Shown: positions 1 through 9,916, numbered from the stretch's first letter. The stretch is DNA of 64,000 nucleotides from Chromatocurvus halotolerans (GCF_004340525.1 NZ_SLWX01000006.1:154725-218724), one strand, 5' to 3'. The notes: generated by a model from the sequence alone, not told the origin. Made by a program: numbers and translations.

Positions 1-63
1 GCGGGTCTGGTGACCGAAGTGCGCACCGGCCTGCAGCAGGTCGCGCATGCTTATCTGTGACAT
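1..63 (-). CDS. rpsB: 30S ribosomal protein S2, N-terminal fragment
   Basis: The first 21 codons of a minus-strand gene that runs off the left edge. The peptide reads MSQISMRDLLQAGAHFGHQT, which matches the strongly conserved S2 start (MRDLLxAGxHFGHQT). S2 binds the head of the small ribosomal subunit and its assembly is needed for S1 recruitment. Divergent placement from map is the usual gammaproteobacterial arrangement. Only the N-terminus is visible, but the motif is diagnostic. Confidence 0.93.
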   Translation of the reverse strand, partial: MSQISMRDLLQAGAHFGHQTR

Positions 64-240
64 AATCATTACCTTGTATGGGTTAGTCCTCCGCACTGCC
101 CCCGATCCAAACCCGTGTCGCGGCGAGCCTTTGTGGCAATCGCCGGCACCGGCACCCTGAAGCGGGTTGTGGCGTGCGTGTGTCGTTTACCCGGGGCAGC
201 AGCCCCGAGCGGGGCGCTTTATACCACAAGTCAACGCCGA
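64..240 (-). promoter_or_regulatory. Predicted rpsB promoter and leader
   Basis: On the minus strand there is an extended -10 (TGGTATAAA; hexamer at 218-223) immediately followed by a G+C-rich discriminator (GCGCCCCGC), the pattern known for stringently controlled ribosomal promoters. No good -35 hexamer is visible. A start near 211 would leave a leader of about 150 nt with GC-rich hairpins (for example the CGGGGC/GCCCCG stem around 192-207). S2 operons in gammaproteobacteria are autoregulated through such a leader, so a translational operator is a reasonable inference, not something shown here. Confidence 0.45.
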
Positions 241-248
241 TAAGAAGC

Positions 249-264
249 GTCGACGGCCGTCGAC
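249..264. repeat. 16-bp perfect palindrome between rpsB and map
   Basis: GTCGACGGCCGTCGAC reads identically on both strands. It lies about 26 bases upstream of the predicted rpsB -10 and 114 bases upstream of the map start, inside the only gene-free stretch longer than 300 bases (64-377). It could be an operator or chance in a GC-rich sequence. The rest of 265-377 holds no ORF I believe. A possible map -10 (TACACT, 301-306) lacks a convincing -35. Confidence 0.6.
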
Positions 265-377
265 AGCGCCCGAGACTACAGATTGCACCACCGCTTGCGT
301 TACACTGTGGCGCTGATCCCGCAGGCCGGCCCGTCAGCGCGCCTGCAGACACAGTTTCCCTACCCATAAGGTCTGCC

Positions 378-1151
378 ATGCCCGTCATTGCAAAATCCGC
401 CGAGGAACTCGACAAGATGCGCGTCGCAGGCGCACTGGCGGCAGAAGTCCTTGAAATGATCAGGCCGCAGGTGCAACCGGGCATCACCACGGGAGAGCTC
501 GACCAGATCTGCCACAGGCACATCACAGAGGTACAGCAGGCAATCCCCGCCCCGCTCAACTACCACGGATTCCCGCGCTCCATCTGCACGTCTGTCAACG
601 ACGTCATCTGCCACGGCATTCCCAGCGACACGCGCAAACTGAAAGAAGGCGACATCATCAACATTGACGTCACCGTCATCAAGGATGGCTATCACGGCGA
701 CACCAGCATCATGGTCGGTGTCGGCGATACGCCGCCTCACGCGGAGCGCCTGATGCGCATCACGCAGGAATGCCTTTACCGGGCCATCGAGATCGTGCGT
801 CCGGGGACAACGCTTGGAGACATCGGCCATATCATCCAGCAACACGCCGAGTCGAACTACTACTCAGTGGTTCGCGAATACTGCGGCCATGGCATCGGCA
901 AGGTGTTTCACGAGGAGCCGCAGGTGCTGCACTACGGACGCAAGGGCACCGGCATGGCCCTCGAACCGGGCATGACATTCACCATAGAACCCATGATCAA
1001 CGCCGGCAGGCGTCACACCAAACTCAACAAGAAGGATGGCTGGACAGTGTCCACCCGGGACGGCCGCCTCTCGGCCCAGTGGGAACACACGCTTGCCGTG
1101 ACCGACGCCGGCGTCGAAGTCCTGACGCGCCGTAGTGACGAGCCGTTCTGA
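378..1151 (+). CDS. map: Methionine aminopeptidase, type I
   Basis: 257-residue enzyme that removes the initiator methionine from nascent proteins in the cytoplasm. All five metal ligands are present: D97, D108, H171, E204 and E236, with the family's H79 as well. Length matches type Ia bacterial MAPs, which lack an N-terminal extension. The reading frame is open far upstream, but the ATG at 378 gives the canonical N-terminus (MPVIAKSAEEL). It lies 8 bases before glnD and is probably co-transcribed with it. Confidence 0.96.
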   Translation: MPVIAKSAEELDKMRVAGALAAEVLEMIRPQVQPGITTGELDQICHRHITEVQQAIPAPLNYHGFPRSICTSVNDVICHGIPSDTRKLKEGDIINIDVTVIKDGYHGDTSIMVGVGDTPPHAERLMRITQECLYRAIEIVRPGTTLGDIGHIIQQHAESNYYSVVREYCGHGIGKVFHEEPQVLHYGRKGTGMALEPGMTFTIEPMINAGRRHTKLNKKDGWTVSTRDGRLSAQWEHTLAVTDAGVEVLTRRSDEPF

Positions 1152-1159
1152 GGCAGCGG

Positions 1160-3829
1160 ATGTCTGAACTCGACCTGCCGCGGGATCTCTTCAGCCGGGC
1201 AGCCTTTGAAACCGACGCCGCGGCCGCCGGGCCGGTAAAGGCAGGCAGAAAAGCCCTGCGTCTGGCCAATGAGCAGCTCAACGAGGCCTTCAGGAGCGGC
1301 CACCTCGCCGGTGAACTGATCCACTGGCGTGCGGAAATGACAGACCAGCTGTTATCGGCACTGTGGCAGCGCTTCACCCCGGATCGCCCGGGTCTCGCCC
1401 TCATCGCCGTGGGGGGCTACGGACGCGGCGAGCTGCACCCGCACTCTGACATTGACCTTCTGATACTGCAGTCGGATCGCGAGAGCGGAGGTCCGGAAGG
1501 GGTTGAGCAGTTCATCACTCTGCTCTGGGACCTCGGGCTGAGCATCGGCCACAGCGTGCGCACGCTGGAAGAATGTGTGCGGCGCGCCGCCGGCGACGTC
1601 ACCATACTGACCAACCTGCTCGAAGCGCGCCTGCTGGCGGGTGACGCCGGCCTCCTGGCGCAGCTGCGCGAACGCACGTCCACGCATCATATGTGGCCGG
1701 CGCGCGAATTCCTGCAGGCCAAGCTGGCGGAGCAGGAGGCGCGCCACAACAAGTTCGCGGACACGGAATACAATCTCGAACCCAACGTGAAAAGCTCGCC
1801 GGGCGGCCTGCGCGACCTGCAGCTGATCGGCTGGCTGGCGCGGCGACATTTCGGCTGGAGCACGGCGGAAGAATTCACCAGCAGCGGTTTCCTGACCAAG
1901 GAGGAATCGAGCATTCTGCTGCGCGGCCAGGAGTTCATGTGGCGGGTGCGCTACGCCCTGCACATGCTGACGGGACGCGAAGAGGATCGTCTGCTGTTCG
2001 ACCACCAGCGTGAGCTGGCGCGGATGTGGGGCTTCACCGACGGTGAACGCCTCGCCGTGGAGCAGTTCATGCAGGTGTATTACCGCTGGGCACTGGCGCT
2101 GGCGCAGCTGAACGAGCTGCTGATCCAGAACTTCGACCAGGCCATCCTGCGCACCGACGCCGAGGACGAGGTCACGATCCTCAATGACAGTTTCGAGATC
2201 CGCAACGGCTATATTGCCGCACGCTCGCCGGATCTGTTCCGGAGCCGGCCGGGCGCGCTGCTGGAGGTTTTTCTTCAGGCGGGCAACAACCCGCACATCC
2301 AGGGCATCAGTGCGCCGACCATCCGCCTCATTCGCGAGCACCGGCACCTGATCGACGAAGACTTCAGGGCCGATCCCTCGAACCGCGGACTGTTCCTGCA
2401 GCTATTCTGCGCACAGCACCGCATGACGCGGCAGCTGCGCCGCATGGCGCGCTACGGCATTCTGGGCATGTACCTGCCCGAGTTCGGGCGGGTGGTCGGG
2501 CAGATGCAGCATGATCTGTTCCATGCCTATACGGTAGACGCGCACACGCTGCAGGTGATCGAGAACATGCGGCGCTTTCTGCGTGAGGACAGCGATGAGC
2601 GGTTTCCGGTTACCAGCCGCGTCGCCAGGCGTCTGCCGAAGAAAGAACTGCTTTACATCGCGGGCCTTTATCACGACATCGGCAAGGGCCGCGGCGGCGA
2701 CCACTCGGAACTCGGTGCGGTGGACGCCGAGCGCTTCTGTCTTGACCACGGCCTCAGCCGACGCGACACCAATCTGGTGACCTGGCTGGTGCGCAACCAC
2801 CTGGTCATGTCAGCCTTCTCCCAGCGCAAGGACATCTCGGACCCGGATGTGATTCAGGATTTTGCCCGCCACGTCACCAGCCAGAACCGGCTGGATTACC
2901 TGCTGGTGCTCACGGTCGCGGACATCAACGGCACCAACCCGACGCTGTGGAATGCCTGGCGCGCCAGCCTGCTGCGTCAACTGTATGCCGAAACACGACG
3001 GGCACTGCGCCGCGGCCTGGAAAACCCGGTCGACAAGCAGGACTGGATCAACGAAACGCGCCAGGCGGCGATCGACATTCTGGAATATCGGGGCTTTACG
3101 GTCGAGGAGCTGGATGCGCTGTGGCGCGAGCGCGGCGAGGATTATTTCCTGCGCGAGCGGGCCGAGGACATCGCCTGGCATACGGAGGCCATCGCGGGAC
3201 ACCACGACCGGCGGCAGCCACTGGTTCTGGTGCGCAACAGCCTGGAGTCCAACGTTGCCAACACTACCCAGATCTTCATCTACGCGCGCAATGACAACCG
3301 GTCCTTCCCGCGGGTCTGCGCCGAGCTTGAGCAGCTAGAGCTCAGCGTGCACGACGCACGGGTTTACAACGCCAATGACGGCATGAGCCTGGACACGTTC
3401 TTCGTACTGGACTCGGACGGCACACCGCTGGAAGACCAGGGGGAACGCCAGGAGCACATTGCCGAACACCTGACACATGCGCTTTCTGACGAGGCGCGTG
3501 GCGCCGCCATCGTGCAGCGCCGCACACCCCGCCAGGTGCGCTCCTTCAGCCTGCCCACGGAAACCCTCATGACCACCGACACCAACAAGGGTGTCACCGT
3601 TCTCGAAGTCAGGTCGCCCGACCGGCCCGGCCTGCTGGCGCGCATCGGCGAGGTTTTCGTGCGCTTCAACGTCGTGCTGCAGGCCGCCAAGATCCAGACG
3701 CTCGGCGAGCGCGTCGAGGACGTTTTCTTCATTACCGACAGCGCGCACAGACCGCTGGAAGACCGCGAGCTGTGCGAGGCGATACAGGCGGCGATTCGCC
3801 GCGAACTGGATGGACAGAAAACCGCATGA
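1160..3829 (+). CDS. glnD: Bifunctional PII uridylyltransferase / uridylyl-removing enzyme
   Basis: 889-residue sensor of glutamine that uridylylates PII (GlnB/GlnK) when nitrogen is limiting and deuridylylates it when glutamine is high. The nucleotidyltransferase signature GGYGRGELHPHSDIDL spans residues 85-100; the HD hydrolase motif YHDIGKG begins at residue 504 (H505, D506); two ACT-type glutamine-binding segments fill the C-terminus (from about residue 700, the last starting near VTVLEVRSPDRPGLLARIG). Length and domain order are those of the family. It sits between map and dapC, and its stop overlaps the dapC start (ATGA). Confidence 0.96.
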   Translation: MSELDLPRDLFSRAAFETDAAAAGPVKAGRKALRLANEQLNEAFRSGHLAGELIHWRAEMTDQLLSALWQRFTPDRPGLALIAVGGYGRGELHPHSDIDLLILQSDRESGGPEGVEQFITLLWDLGLSIGHSVRTLEECVRRAAGDVTILTNLLEARLLAGDAGLLAQLRERTSTHHMWPAREFLQAKLAEQEARHNKFADTEYNLEPNVKSSPGGLRDLQLIGWLARRHFGWSTAEEFTSSGFLTKEESSILLRGQEFMWRVRYALHMLTGREEDRLLFDHQRELARMWGFTDGERLAVEQFMQVYYRWALALAQLNELLIQNFDQAILRTDAEDEVTILNDSFEIRNGYIAARSPDLFRSRPGALLEVFLQAGNNPHIQGISAPTIRLIREHRHLIDEDFRADPSNRGLFLQLFCAQHRMTRQLRRMARYGILGMYLPEFGRVVGQMQHDLFHAYTVDAHTLQVIENMRRFLREDSDERFPVTSRVARRLPKKELLYIAGLYHDIGKGRGGDHSELGAVDAERFCLDHGLSRRDTNLVTWLVRNHLVMSAFSQRKDISDPDVIQDFARHVTSQNRLDYLLVLTVADINGTNPTLWNAWRASLLRQLYAETRRALRRGLENPVDKQDWINETRQAAIDILEYRGFTVEELDALWRERGEDYFLRERAEDIAWHTEAIAGHHDRRQPLVLVRNSLESNVANTTQIFIYARNDNRSFPRVCAELEQLELSVHDARVYNANDGMSLDTFFVLDSDGTPLEDQGERQEHIAEHLTHALSDEARGAAIVQRRTPRQVRSFSLPTETLMTTDTNKGVTVLEVRSPDRPGLLARIGEVFVRFNVVLQAAKIQTLGERVEDVFFITDSAHRPLEDRELCEAIQAAIRRELDGQKTA

Positions 3830-5016
3830 ATACCGATCTCGACCGACTGCACCCCTACCCCTTCGAGCGCCTCGCGGCACTCATCGCCGACATAGAGCCA
3901 CCCCGGTCGCTCGACCCGGTTGTCCTGACCATTGGCGAACCCCGTCACGACGCCCCCACCGCGGTCATCGAGGCCCTGCACAACAGCCTGCATCTGCTGG
4001 ACCGCTATCCCGCCACCCGCGGCACGGCAGACCTGCGGAATGCCATCGCCGACTGGCTGCAGCAACGCTACGGCATTGCCCGCCCAGACCCCGGGCGCCA
4101 GGTTCTGCCGGTCAGCGGCACCCGCGAAGCGCTGTTCGCCATTGCCCAGACCTGTGTTTCCAGGGTGCCGGGGGCGCTGGTGCTGAGCCCGAATCCGTTC
4201 TACCAGATCTATGAGGGCGCGACGCTGCTCGCCGGCGCCGAGCCGGTCTTCCTGAACTGCCACGCCGACAACGGATTTCTGCCAGATCCCGATAGTATCG
4301 ACGCCGAGACCTGGAGGCACTGTCAGCTCCTCTATCTCTGCACGCCGGGCAATCCGAGTGGCGCCGTAATGCCCCAGTCACTGCTGTGCCGGTTCATCGA
4401 CAAGGCGCTGGAGCACGACGTGATCCTGGTCAGCGACGAATGCTATTCCGAGATCTATAGCGATGAGGATGCCCCGCCCCCTGGCCTGCTGCAGGCCTGC
4501 ATCGAGGCAGGCAACGCGACGTTCCGCAACTGCCTCAGTTTTCACAGCCTGTCCAAGCGTTCCAACCTGCCCGGGCTACGCTCCGGCTTTGTCGCGGGAG
4601 ACGCGGATCTGCTCGATGCATTCACGCGCTACCGCAACTACCACGGCTGTGCCATGCCACTGCACCACCAGGCCGCCAGTGCCGTTGCGTGGCGGGATGA
4701 AACCCACGTGGCAGCCAACCGGGCACTTTATCGGGAGAAGTTTGCCCGCGTGGCATCGCTGCTTGCACCGGCGCTGCCGGTGCAGGTGCCAGAGGCCGGC
4801 TTCTACCTGTGGCCGCGAACGCCGATCCCGGATACCGACTTCACACAGCGGCTCTACGCCGAGGAAAACGTCCTCGTGCTGCCCGGACGCTATCTGGCGC
4901 GGGATGCCGGCGGCATGAACCCCGGCGAGAACCACGTGCGGCTGGCGCTGGTGGCCGGGCTTGCCGACTGCGAGGAGGCCGCCAGACGGATCGTGCGCTT
5001 CCTTGGGCGGCTGTAA
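3826..5016 (+). CDS. dapC: N-succinyldiaminopimelate aminotransferase
   Basis: 396-residue PLP enzyme that transaminates N-succinyl-2-amino-6-oxopimelate with glutamate in the succinylase branch of lysine and peptidoglycan synthesis. Class I/II aminotransferase hallmarks are visible: NPSG (N177), DECYSEIY (D204) and the Schiff-base lysine K244 in SLSKRSNLPG. The N-terminus (LHPYPFERL) and the neighbours dapD and dapE distinguish DapC from ArgD-type enzymes. The ATG at 3826 overlaps the glnD stop; the open frame upstream lies inside glnD and is ignored. Confidence 0.93.
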   Translation: MNTDLDRLHPYPFERLAALIADIEPPRSLDPVVLTIGEPRHDAPTAVIEALHNSLHLLDRYPATRGTADLRNAIADWLQQRYGIARPDPGRQVLPVSGTREALFAIAQTCVSRVPGALVLSPNPFYQIYEGATLLAGAEPVFLNCHADNGFLPDPDSIDAETWRHCQLLYLCTPGNPSGAVMPQSLLCRFIDKALEHDVILVSDECYSEIYSDEDAPPPGLLQACIEAGNATFRNCLSFHSLSKRSNLPGLRSGFVAGDADLLDAFTRYRNYHGCAMPLHHQAASAVAWRDETHVAANRALYREKFARVASLLAPALPVQVPEAGFYLWPRTPIPDTDFTQRLYAEENVLVLPGRYLARDAGGMNPGENHVRLALVAGLADCEEAARRIVRFLGRL

Positions 5017-5672
5017 TGCTGCCCAAGGCACAGCGGGTTGCCTTCATCGATACACGCCTGCAGGCGCTTTACCCCGACCCGCCGATCCCCCTGGATCATC
5101 GCGACCCCTATACCTTGCTGATTGCCGTGCTGCTCAGCGCCCAGTGCACCGATGAGCGCGTCAATCAGATCACGCCGGCACTGTTTGCGGCAGCCGACAA
5201 CCCGGTCGACATGCTGGCGCTGGGTACCGAGGCTATCCGCGGCATTATCCGTCCCTGCGGGTTGTCGCCGCAGAAGGCGCGCGCCATCACCGGTCTCAGC
5301 CAGATTCTGCTGGACGAGCACGACGGCGAGGTGCCGGCGGACATCGAGGCCCTCGAGCGCCTGCCCGGCGTCGGCCACAAGACCGCCAGCGTGGTGATGG
5401 CCCAGTCCTTCGGGGTACCCGCCTTTCCGGTGGACACGCACATACACCGCCTGGCGCAGCGCTGGGGCCTGAGCTCGGGCAAAAGCGTGGCGCAGACGGA
5501 AAGAGACCTGAAGCGGCTCTTCCCCCGCGCGCGCTGGAACTCACTTCACCTCCAGTTCATCTTCTACGGTCGCGAGTTCTGCACAGCGCGCGGCTGCGAC
5601 GGTCGCGTCTGTGATATCTGCCGCACCTGCTATCCGGCGCGACGACACCCGAAAAAAACCCGCAAGGCATGA
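5016..5672 (+). CDS. nth: Endonuclease III-family DNA glycosylase/AP lyase
   Basis: 218-residue base-excision repair enzyme. The helix-hairpin-helix LPGVGHKTA carries the catalytic K122, and D140 in PVDTHIHRL is the second catalytic residue. The C-terminal cysteines are odd: C189, C194, C199, C202 and C205, instead of the usual C-x6-C-x2-C-x5-C of the [4Fe-4S] loop, so cluster binding is uncertain. The start overlaps the dapC stop (TAATG). In many gammaproteobacteria nth ends the rnf operon; here it sits among dap genes and the rnf operon in this window lacks it. A divergent paralogue is possible. Confidence 0.88.
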   Translation: MLPKAQRVAFIDTRLQALYPDPPIPLDHRDPYTLLIAVLLSAQCTDERVNQITPALFAAADNPVDMLALGTEAIRGIIRPCGLSPQKARAITGLSQILLDEHDGEVPADIEALERLPGVGHKTASVVMAQSFGVPAFPVDTHIHRLAQRWGLSSGKSVAQTERDLKRLFPRARWNSLHLQFIFYGREFCTARGCDGRVCDICRTCYPARRHPKKTRKA

Positions 5673-5761
5673 CCCAGCAGATCAATGCCCGTATCGCGGG
5701 CACCGTAGCATCTTTGCTATCCTTGCCGGCTTTTACAGGCTGACGCGGCCCGGAGACTATC

Positions 5762-6118
5762 GTGATCACGCTATACGGCATCAAATCCTGCGACACGGTG
5801 CGCAAGGCGCGGCGCTGGCTGGACCAGCACGACATCGACTACCAGTACCACGACCTGCGCGAGGACGGCCTGTCAGAACCCAGCGCCAGCGCATGGCTGA
5901 CGGCCCTCGGCCAGCGGGAACTGCTGAACCGCCGCAGCACCACCTGGAAAACACTGCCGGCAGAACTGCGAGACAGCATGGATGATGACCGGGCGCTGAC
6001 GGCAGTGCTTGAACACCCGACGCTGGTCAAGCGGCCGGTGCTCGATACCGGCAGCGAGATTCACGTCGGCTTCAGCCCGGAACGCTACGCAACGCTCTTC
6101 AAACGGCACACACTCTGA
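5762..6118 (+). CDS. ArsC/Spx-family protein (YffB-like)
   Basis: 118-residue thioredoxin-fold protein of the ArsC/Spx/MgsR family, with a single N-terminal cysteine (C10 in LYGIKSCDTVRKA) and the family C-terminal VKRPVL segment. E. coli YffB has the same size and also precedes dapE. Arsenate reduction is unlikely for this subgroup, and the true role is unknown. The start is GTG at 5762. It lies 89 bases after nth and 34 before dapD, so it may be carried in the dap transcript. Confidence 0.85.
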   Translation: MITLYGIKSCDTVRKARRWLDQHDIDYQYHDLREDGLSEPSASAWLTALGQRELLNRRSTTWKTLPAELRDSMDDDRALTAVLEHPTLVKRPVLDTGSEIHVGFSPERYATLFKRHTL

Positions 6119-6152
6119 AAACACCTCCCACTGACATGGACGACTCGACACA

Positions 6153-7172
6153 ATGACGGCAACCGCATTTGCTTTCGGAATCGGCGTCGGTACGCTGGAC
6201 AGCGCCGGCAACTGGCTTGAGGTGTTCTTTCCCCAGCCAGGGCTCGCGGTGGATGCCAGTCTCGCCACAGCGGTGCGGCCTTTCAGCAGTGCGACCCCGC
6301 TGACTCGGACAGCGGCGCAGGGTCTGGTGGCGGCTCTCGAAGAGGCAGGTTTTGCCGAACTCGCACAGCTTGCGAGGCGCCTTGGCGATGCCCCGCAGCC
6401 CATTGCCTGTGTCCTGCTGGAGAAGGATGTTGCGCCCACCAGCGTGCCCGAGGCCTACCTCAAGCTGCACCTCATCTCCCATCGCCAGGTAAGGCCCCAC
6501 GGCACCAACCTTGAGGGCCTGTTTGGCCTGCTGCCAAACGTGGCATGGACCAGTGAGGGGGCCATCGCACTGGAAGAACTCGCCGAGCGCCAGCTGGCGG
6601 CCCGCCTGCGCGGCGTGCCGCTGGAAGTCAGCTGCGTCGACAAGTTCCCGAAAATGACCAATTACGTGGTGCCCAGGGGGGTGCGGATCGCACACACCGC
6701 GCGCGTACGACTCGGCGCCTATCTCGGCGAGGGCACGACGGTGATGCACGAGGGCTTTGTCAACTTCAACGCCGGCACCCAAGGGCCCGGCATGATCGAG
6801 GGGCGCATTTCCGCCGGGGTCTTTATCGGCGCGCAGTCAGATCTCGGTGGTGGCTGCTCCACGATGGGCACGCTGTCCGGGGGCGGCAACATCATCATAT
6901 CGGTCGGCGAACGCTGCCTGATCGGGGCCAACGCCGGCATCGGTATCCCCCTGGGTGATCGCTGCACAGTCGAGGCCGGACTGTTTATCACCGCCGGCAC
7001 CAAGGTCGCCGTGCTGGACAATGAAGGCAACAGCGTAGATACGGTCAAGGCGCGCGAACTCGCGGGCCGACCGGACCTCCTGTTCCGGCGCAACTCGACC
7101 AGCGGCCGCGTGGAATGCCAGACGAACCAGGCAGCGGTCGAACTCAACGACATGCTGCACAGCCACAACTGA
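6153..7172 (+). CDS. dapD: Tetrahydrodipicolinate N-succinyltransferase (long form)
   Basis: 339-residue acyltransferase using succinyl-CoA to acylate tetrahydrodipicolinate, the committed step of the succinylase lysine branch. The C-terminal half shows left-handed beta-helix hexapeptide repeats (for example around [20 protein letters not shown] and [18 protein letters not shown]). It is about 65 residues longer than the E. coli enzyme, as in the Pseudomonas-type long form. Flanked by the ArsC-like gene and dapE in the same orientation, 10 bases before dapE. Confidence 0.95.
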   Translation: MTATAFAFGIGVGTLDSAGNWLEVFFPQPGLAVDASLATAVRPFSSATPLTRTAAQGLVAALEEAGFAELAQLARRLGDAPQPIACVLLEKDVAPTSVPEAYLKLHLISHRQVRPHGTNLEGLFGLLPNVAWTSEGAIALEELAERQLAARLRGVPLEVSCVDKFPKMTNYVVPRGVRIAHTARVRLGAYLGEGTTVMHEGFVNFNAGTQGPGMIEGRISAGVFIGAQSDLGGGCSTMGTLSGGGNIIISVGERCLIGANAGIGIPLGDRCTVEAGLFITAGTKVAVLDNEGNSVDTVKARELAGRPDLLFRRNSTSGRVECQTNQAAVELNDMLHSHN

Positions 7173-7182
7173 CGGACTCCCC

Positions 7183-8328
7183 ATGGCGCAGACCTCCCAT
7201 CACCCCACCCTGGCGCTGTGCCGCGACCTGATACGGCGACCCTCGGTAACGCCGCTCGACGCCGGCTGCCAGGACATCATGATCAGTCGCCTGGAGGCGG
7301 CCGGCTTTACCTGCCAGCGCCTGCCTTTCGGGGATACCCTGAATTTCTGGGCAGAGCGCGGCAGTGGCGGACCGTTGATGGTATTCGCCGGCCACACCGA
7401 CGTGGTTCCCGCGGGCCCGGAGGCCGCCTGGCGCACGCCACCCTTTGAGCCCACGGACATCGACGGTGTGCTGTACGGTCGCGGTGCCGCCGACATGAAG
7501 GGCAGCCTTGCCGCCATGGTGGTCGCCTGCGAGGAGTTTGTCAGCGCACACCCCGACCACCGCGGGCGCATCGGCTTCCTGATCACGTCCGATGAGGAGG
7601 GCCCGGCCACCGATGGCACGGTCAGAGTGATGCAGTGGCTGCGTGAGTCGGGCCGGCAGATCGACTGGGCGCTTGTCGGCGAGCCCTCCAGCAGCACGGC
7701 GCTGGGAGATACGGTAAAGAACGGGCGCCGTGGCTCGCTGGGGGCCACCCTGGTGGTGCGCGGCAGGCAGGGCCACGTTGCCTATCCACAGCTGGCAGAC
7801 AACCCCGTGCACCGCGCACTGCCGGCACTCGCCGCGTTGACGGCAGAGCACTGGGATAACGGCAACGCCCATTTCCCCGCAACATCGCTGCAGATATCCA
7901 ACGTGGAAGCGGGCACCGGCGCCACCAACGTCATTCCCGGTGAACTGCGCGTTCTGTTCAACTTCCGCTTCTCGACGGAGACGACGGCTGACAATCTGCG
8001 GCGACGCACGGAAGACCTGCTGGACCGGCATGGACTCGACTACCACATCGAATGGAACCTGAGCGGCGAGCCCTTCCTCACCGCCGAGGGGACACTGGTC
8101 GATGCGACGGTCGCCGCGATACGCGAGGTCACCGGTCGTACGGCAAGGCTGTCAACCGCCGGCGGCACGTCAGACGGACGCTTTATTGCACCCAGCGGCG
8201 CGCAGATTGTCGAGCTAGGCCCGGTCAACGCCAGCATCCACCAGGTGAACGAACAGGTTCGCAGCGAGGATCTGGTAACGCTGACGGCAATCTACGCTGC
8301 CCTGCTGCGGCGGCTGCTAGCGAAATAG
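7183..8328 (+). CDS. dapE: Succinyl-diaminopimelate desuccinylase
   Basis: 381-residue di-zinc M20 hydrolase that releases succinate from N-succinyl-LL-diaminopimelate. Ligands and catalytic residues are in place: H71 in [10 protein letters not shown], bridging D104 in GAADMKG, and the E138-E139 pair in SDEEGPA. Length is typical. It ends the plus-strand dap run, and its last 12 bases overlap the 3' end of the convergent SDR gene. Confidence 0.96.
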   Translation: MAQTSHHPTLALCRDLIRRPSVTPLDAGCQDIMISRLEAAGFTCQRLPFGDTLNFWAERGSGGPLMVFAGHTDVVPAGPEAAWRTPPFEPTDIDGVLYGRGAADMKGSLAAMVVACEEFVSAHPDHRGRIGFLITSDEEGPATDGTVRVMQWLRESGRQIDWALVGEPSSSTALGDTVKNGRRGSLGATLVVRGRQGHVAYPQLADNPVHRALPALAALTAEHWDNGNAHFPATSLQISNVEAGTGATNVIPGELRVLFNFRFSTETTADNLRRRTEDLLDRHGLDYHIEWNLSGEPFLTAEGTLVDATVAAIREVTGRTARLSTAGGTSDGRFIAPSGAQIVELGPVNASIHQVNEQVRSEDLVTLTAIYAALLRRLLAK

Positions 8329-9075
8329 CGCCAGCTCCCTGTCCAGCGCATCGACTACCATCGCGCGGTTCATGACACCGGGCACCAGCAGCACATTGCC
8401 GCTGTCCAGTCCGGCAAGACTCTCTCTCACAACCTCATCCACCGGCATCCACAGGTCCTGCGGCGTGCGCGACTTGTCAAAACCGTGCATGGACGGCGAA
8501 TCGTGGATCTCGGTGTGCGTGAATCCCGGGCACAGGCTCTGCACGCGGATCCCGAAGCGTTCCACCTCACTCTGCAGCGATACGGAAAAACTGTTGAGAA
8601 ACGCCTTGCTGGCCGCGTACACCGCACTGCCGGGCATCGGCAGGAAGCCGCCGACGGACGCCACGTTGATAATGTCGCCCCCACCGGCGTCACGCATGGC
8701 CGGCAGCGCCGCGCGGGTCAGCAGCAGTACCGCGTCCTGATGCAGCCGCAGCATCGCCAGATCCCTGTCGATATCGTCGTCAATGAAAGGTCCGAAGCTG
8801 CCGAAGCCGGCATTGTTCACCAGCATGCCGAGAGGCCCCTGCTGGCGGATGCACTCGACGGCGCGTCCCTGACCTTCCAGCGTGGCAAGGTCTGCCTGCA
8901 GCGGAACAATGTCAGCATGTGCAGACGCGAGCTCCGCAGCGAGGGCGTCGAGTCGGTCAGCGCGCCGGGCGACCGCGATGATGCGAGCGCAGCGCGGCGC
9001 CAGCTGGCGCACGTACTCCTCCCCAAGGCCTGAGGATGCGCCGGTAACCAGCACTGTGGCATTTTCAGGATTCAT
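8317..9075 (-). CDS. Short-chain dehydrogenase/reductase
   Basis: 252-residue classical SDR with the cofactor motif TGASSGLGE (11-19), NNAG (87-90), catalytic S140, Y153 and K157 (YAASK). R37/R38 after the second beta strand favour NADPH. The substrate cannot be read from sequence. The start at 9075 gives a normal N-terminus ([14 protein letters not shown]); a longer frame reaches 9135 but would overlap rsmJ by 71 bases instead of 11. Last gene of the dapA operon. Confidence 0.88.
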   Translation of the reverse strand: MNPENATVLVTGASSGLGEEYVRQLAPRCARIIAVARRADRLDALAAELASAHADIVPLQADLATLEGQGRAVECIRQQGPLGMLVNNAGFGSFGPFIDDDIDRDLAMLRLHQDAVLLLTRAALPAMRDAGGGDIINVASVGGFLPMPGSAVYAASKAFLNSFSVSLQSEVERFGIRVQSLCPGFTHTEIHDSPSMHGFDKSRTPQDLWMPVDEVVRESLAGLDSGNVLLVPGVMNRAMVVDALDRELALFR

Positions 9076-9916
9076 GAACTGCGACTCCATCCAGTTGGTA
9101 GACATCAAAACGTACGGAACGCCCGGAAAGCCCATGTGACGGGCGAATCCCGCACAGCTGCGGCGCCTTCAGCGGCCGCTTCACGACCACACGCCGGACC
9201 GTCTGGCGCAGCGCCCAGCGCAGCAGGGACTCCGCCGCGCTATCAGGGTGCTCGGGCAGAAGGCGCTGCAGCAGGGCCATGCCCTTGCCCGCCGCCGAGC
9301 GCCGGCCCGGGGGAAACATCGGATCCAGGTAGAGAACATCCTCGGCCTGCAGCTCTCCCGCCGGCAGCAGCCGGCTGTCACCGCTGTGCACCGACAATCT
9401 GCCAACCACGTCCGAGCGCCAGTCGTGCTGCACATGCGTGAGATGGTCGACGGAGAGAGCAAGCAGCGTGGCAAGCATGGGGTGCTGCTCACACAGCAGA
9501 ACCCGGGCACCCAGATCTGCCAGCACAAAGGCGTCGGCGGCAAAGCCCCCCGTCGCGTCTATCACGCGACCCCCGGGGCACCTGTGCACCCCCACGGCGC
9601 GCCCCAGAAGTTCATTCTGTCCACCGCGGCGCCGATAGGCCATGGCCGGATCGTAAAAACCACAGCGCACGGGACCCGGCGCGCGACTGCCCGTCACCTG
9701 CAGAAAGGGGCCAGTCTCGTCCTGCGACAGGTAGACGTCACAGCGCGTCTCCTGGCGCGCGCTCAGGGCGGACTCCAGCAGGGGGAGGCCCAGTGTCTCG
9801 GCCAGCCGGGGCCAGTCTGCCGCGTCGCGTTCAGGCCCGGAAGCAGGCCGCATCAGGGCCATGCGACAGGCGCCGGCAACAGCGCCGCCCCCGCCTTCCC
9901 GGACCTGGGCCGTCAC
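9065..9916 (-). CDS. rsmJ: 16S rRNA (guanine-1516-N2)-methyltransferase
   Basis: 283-residue SAM-dependent methyltransferase that modifies 16S rRNA. Family motifs are clear: the SAM pocket VIDATGGFAADAFVLA, the LDPMFPPGRRSA catalytic loop, VVKRPLKAP, and the C-terminal GRSVRFDVYQL. The GTG start at 9916 overlaps the upstream stop (GTGA). An internal ATG at 9862 is an alternative, because the first 18 residues are glycine-rich and unlike the E. coli protein. Confidence 0.9.
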   Translation of the reverse strand: MTAQVREGGGGAVAGACRMALMRPASGPERDAADWPRLAETLGLPLLESALSARQETRCDVYLSQDETGPFLQVTGSRAPGPVRCGFYDPAMAYRRRGGQNELLGRAVGVHRCPGGRVIDATGGFAADAFVLADLGARVLLCEQHPMLATLLALSVDHLTHVQHDWRSDVVGRLSVHSGDSRLLPAGELQAEDVLYLDPMFPPGRRSAAGKGMALLQRLLPEHPDSAAESLLRWALRQTVRRVVVKRPLKAPQLCGIRPSHGLSGRSVRFDVYQLDGVAVHES

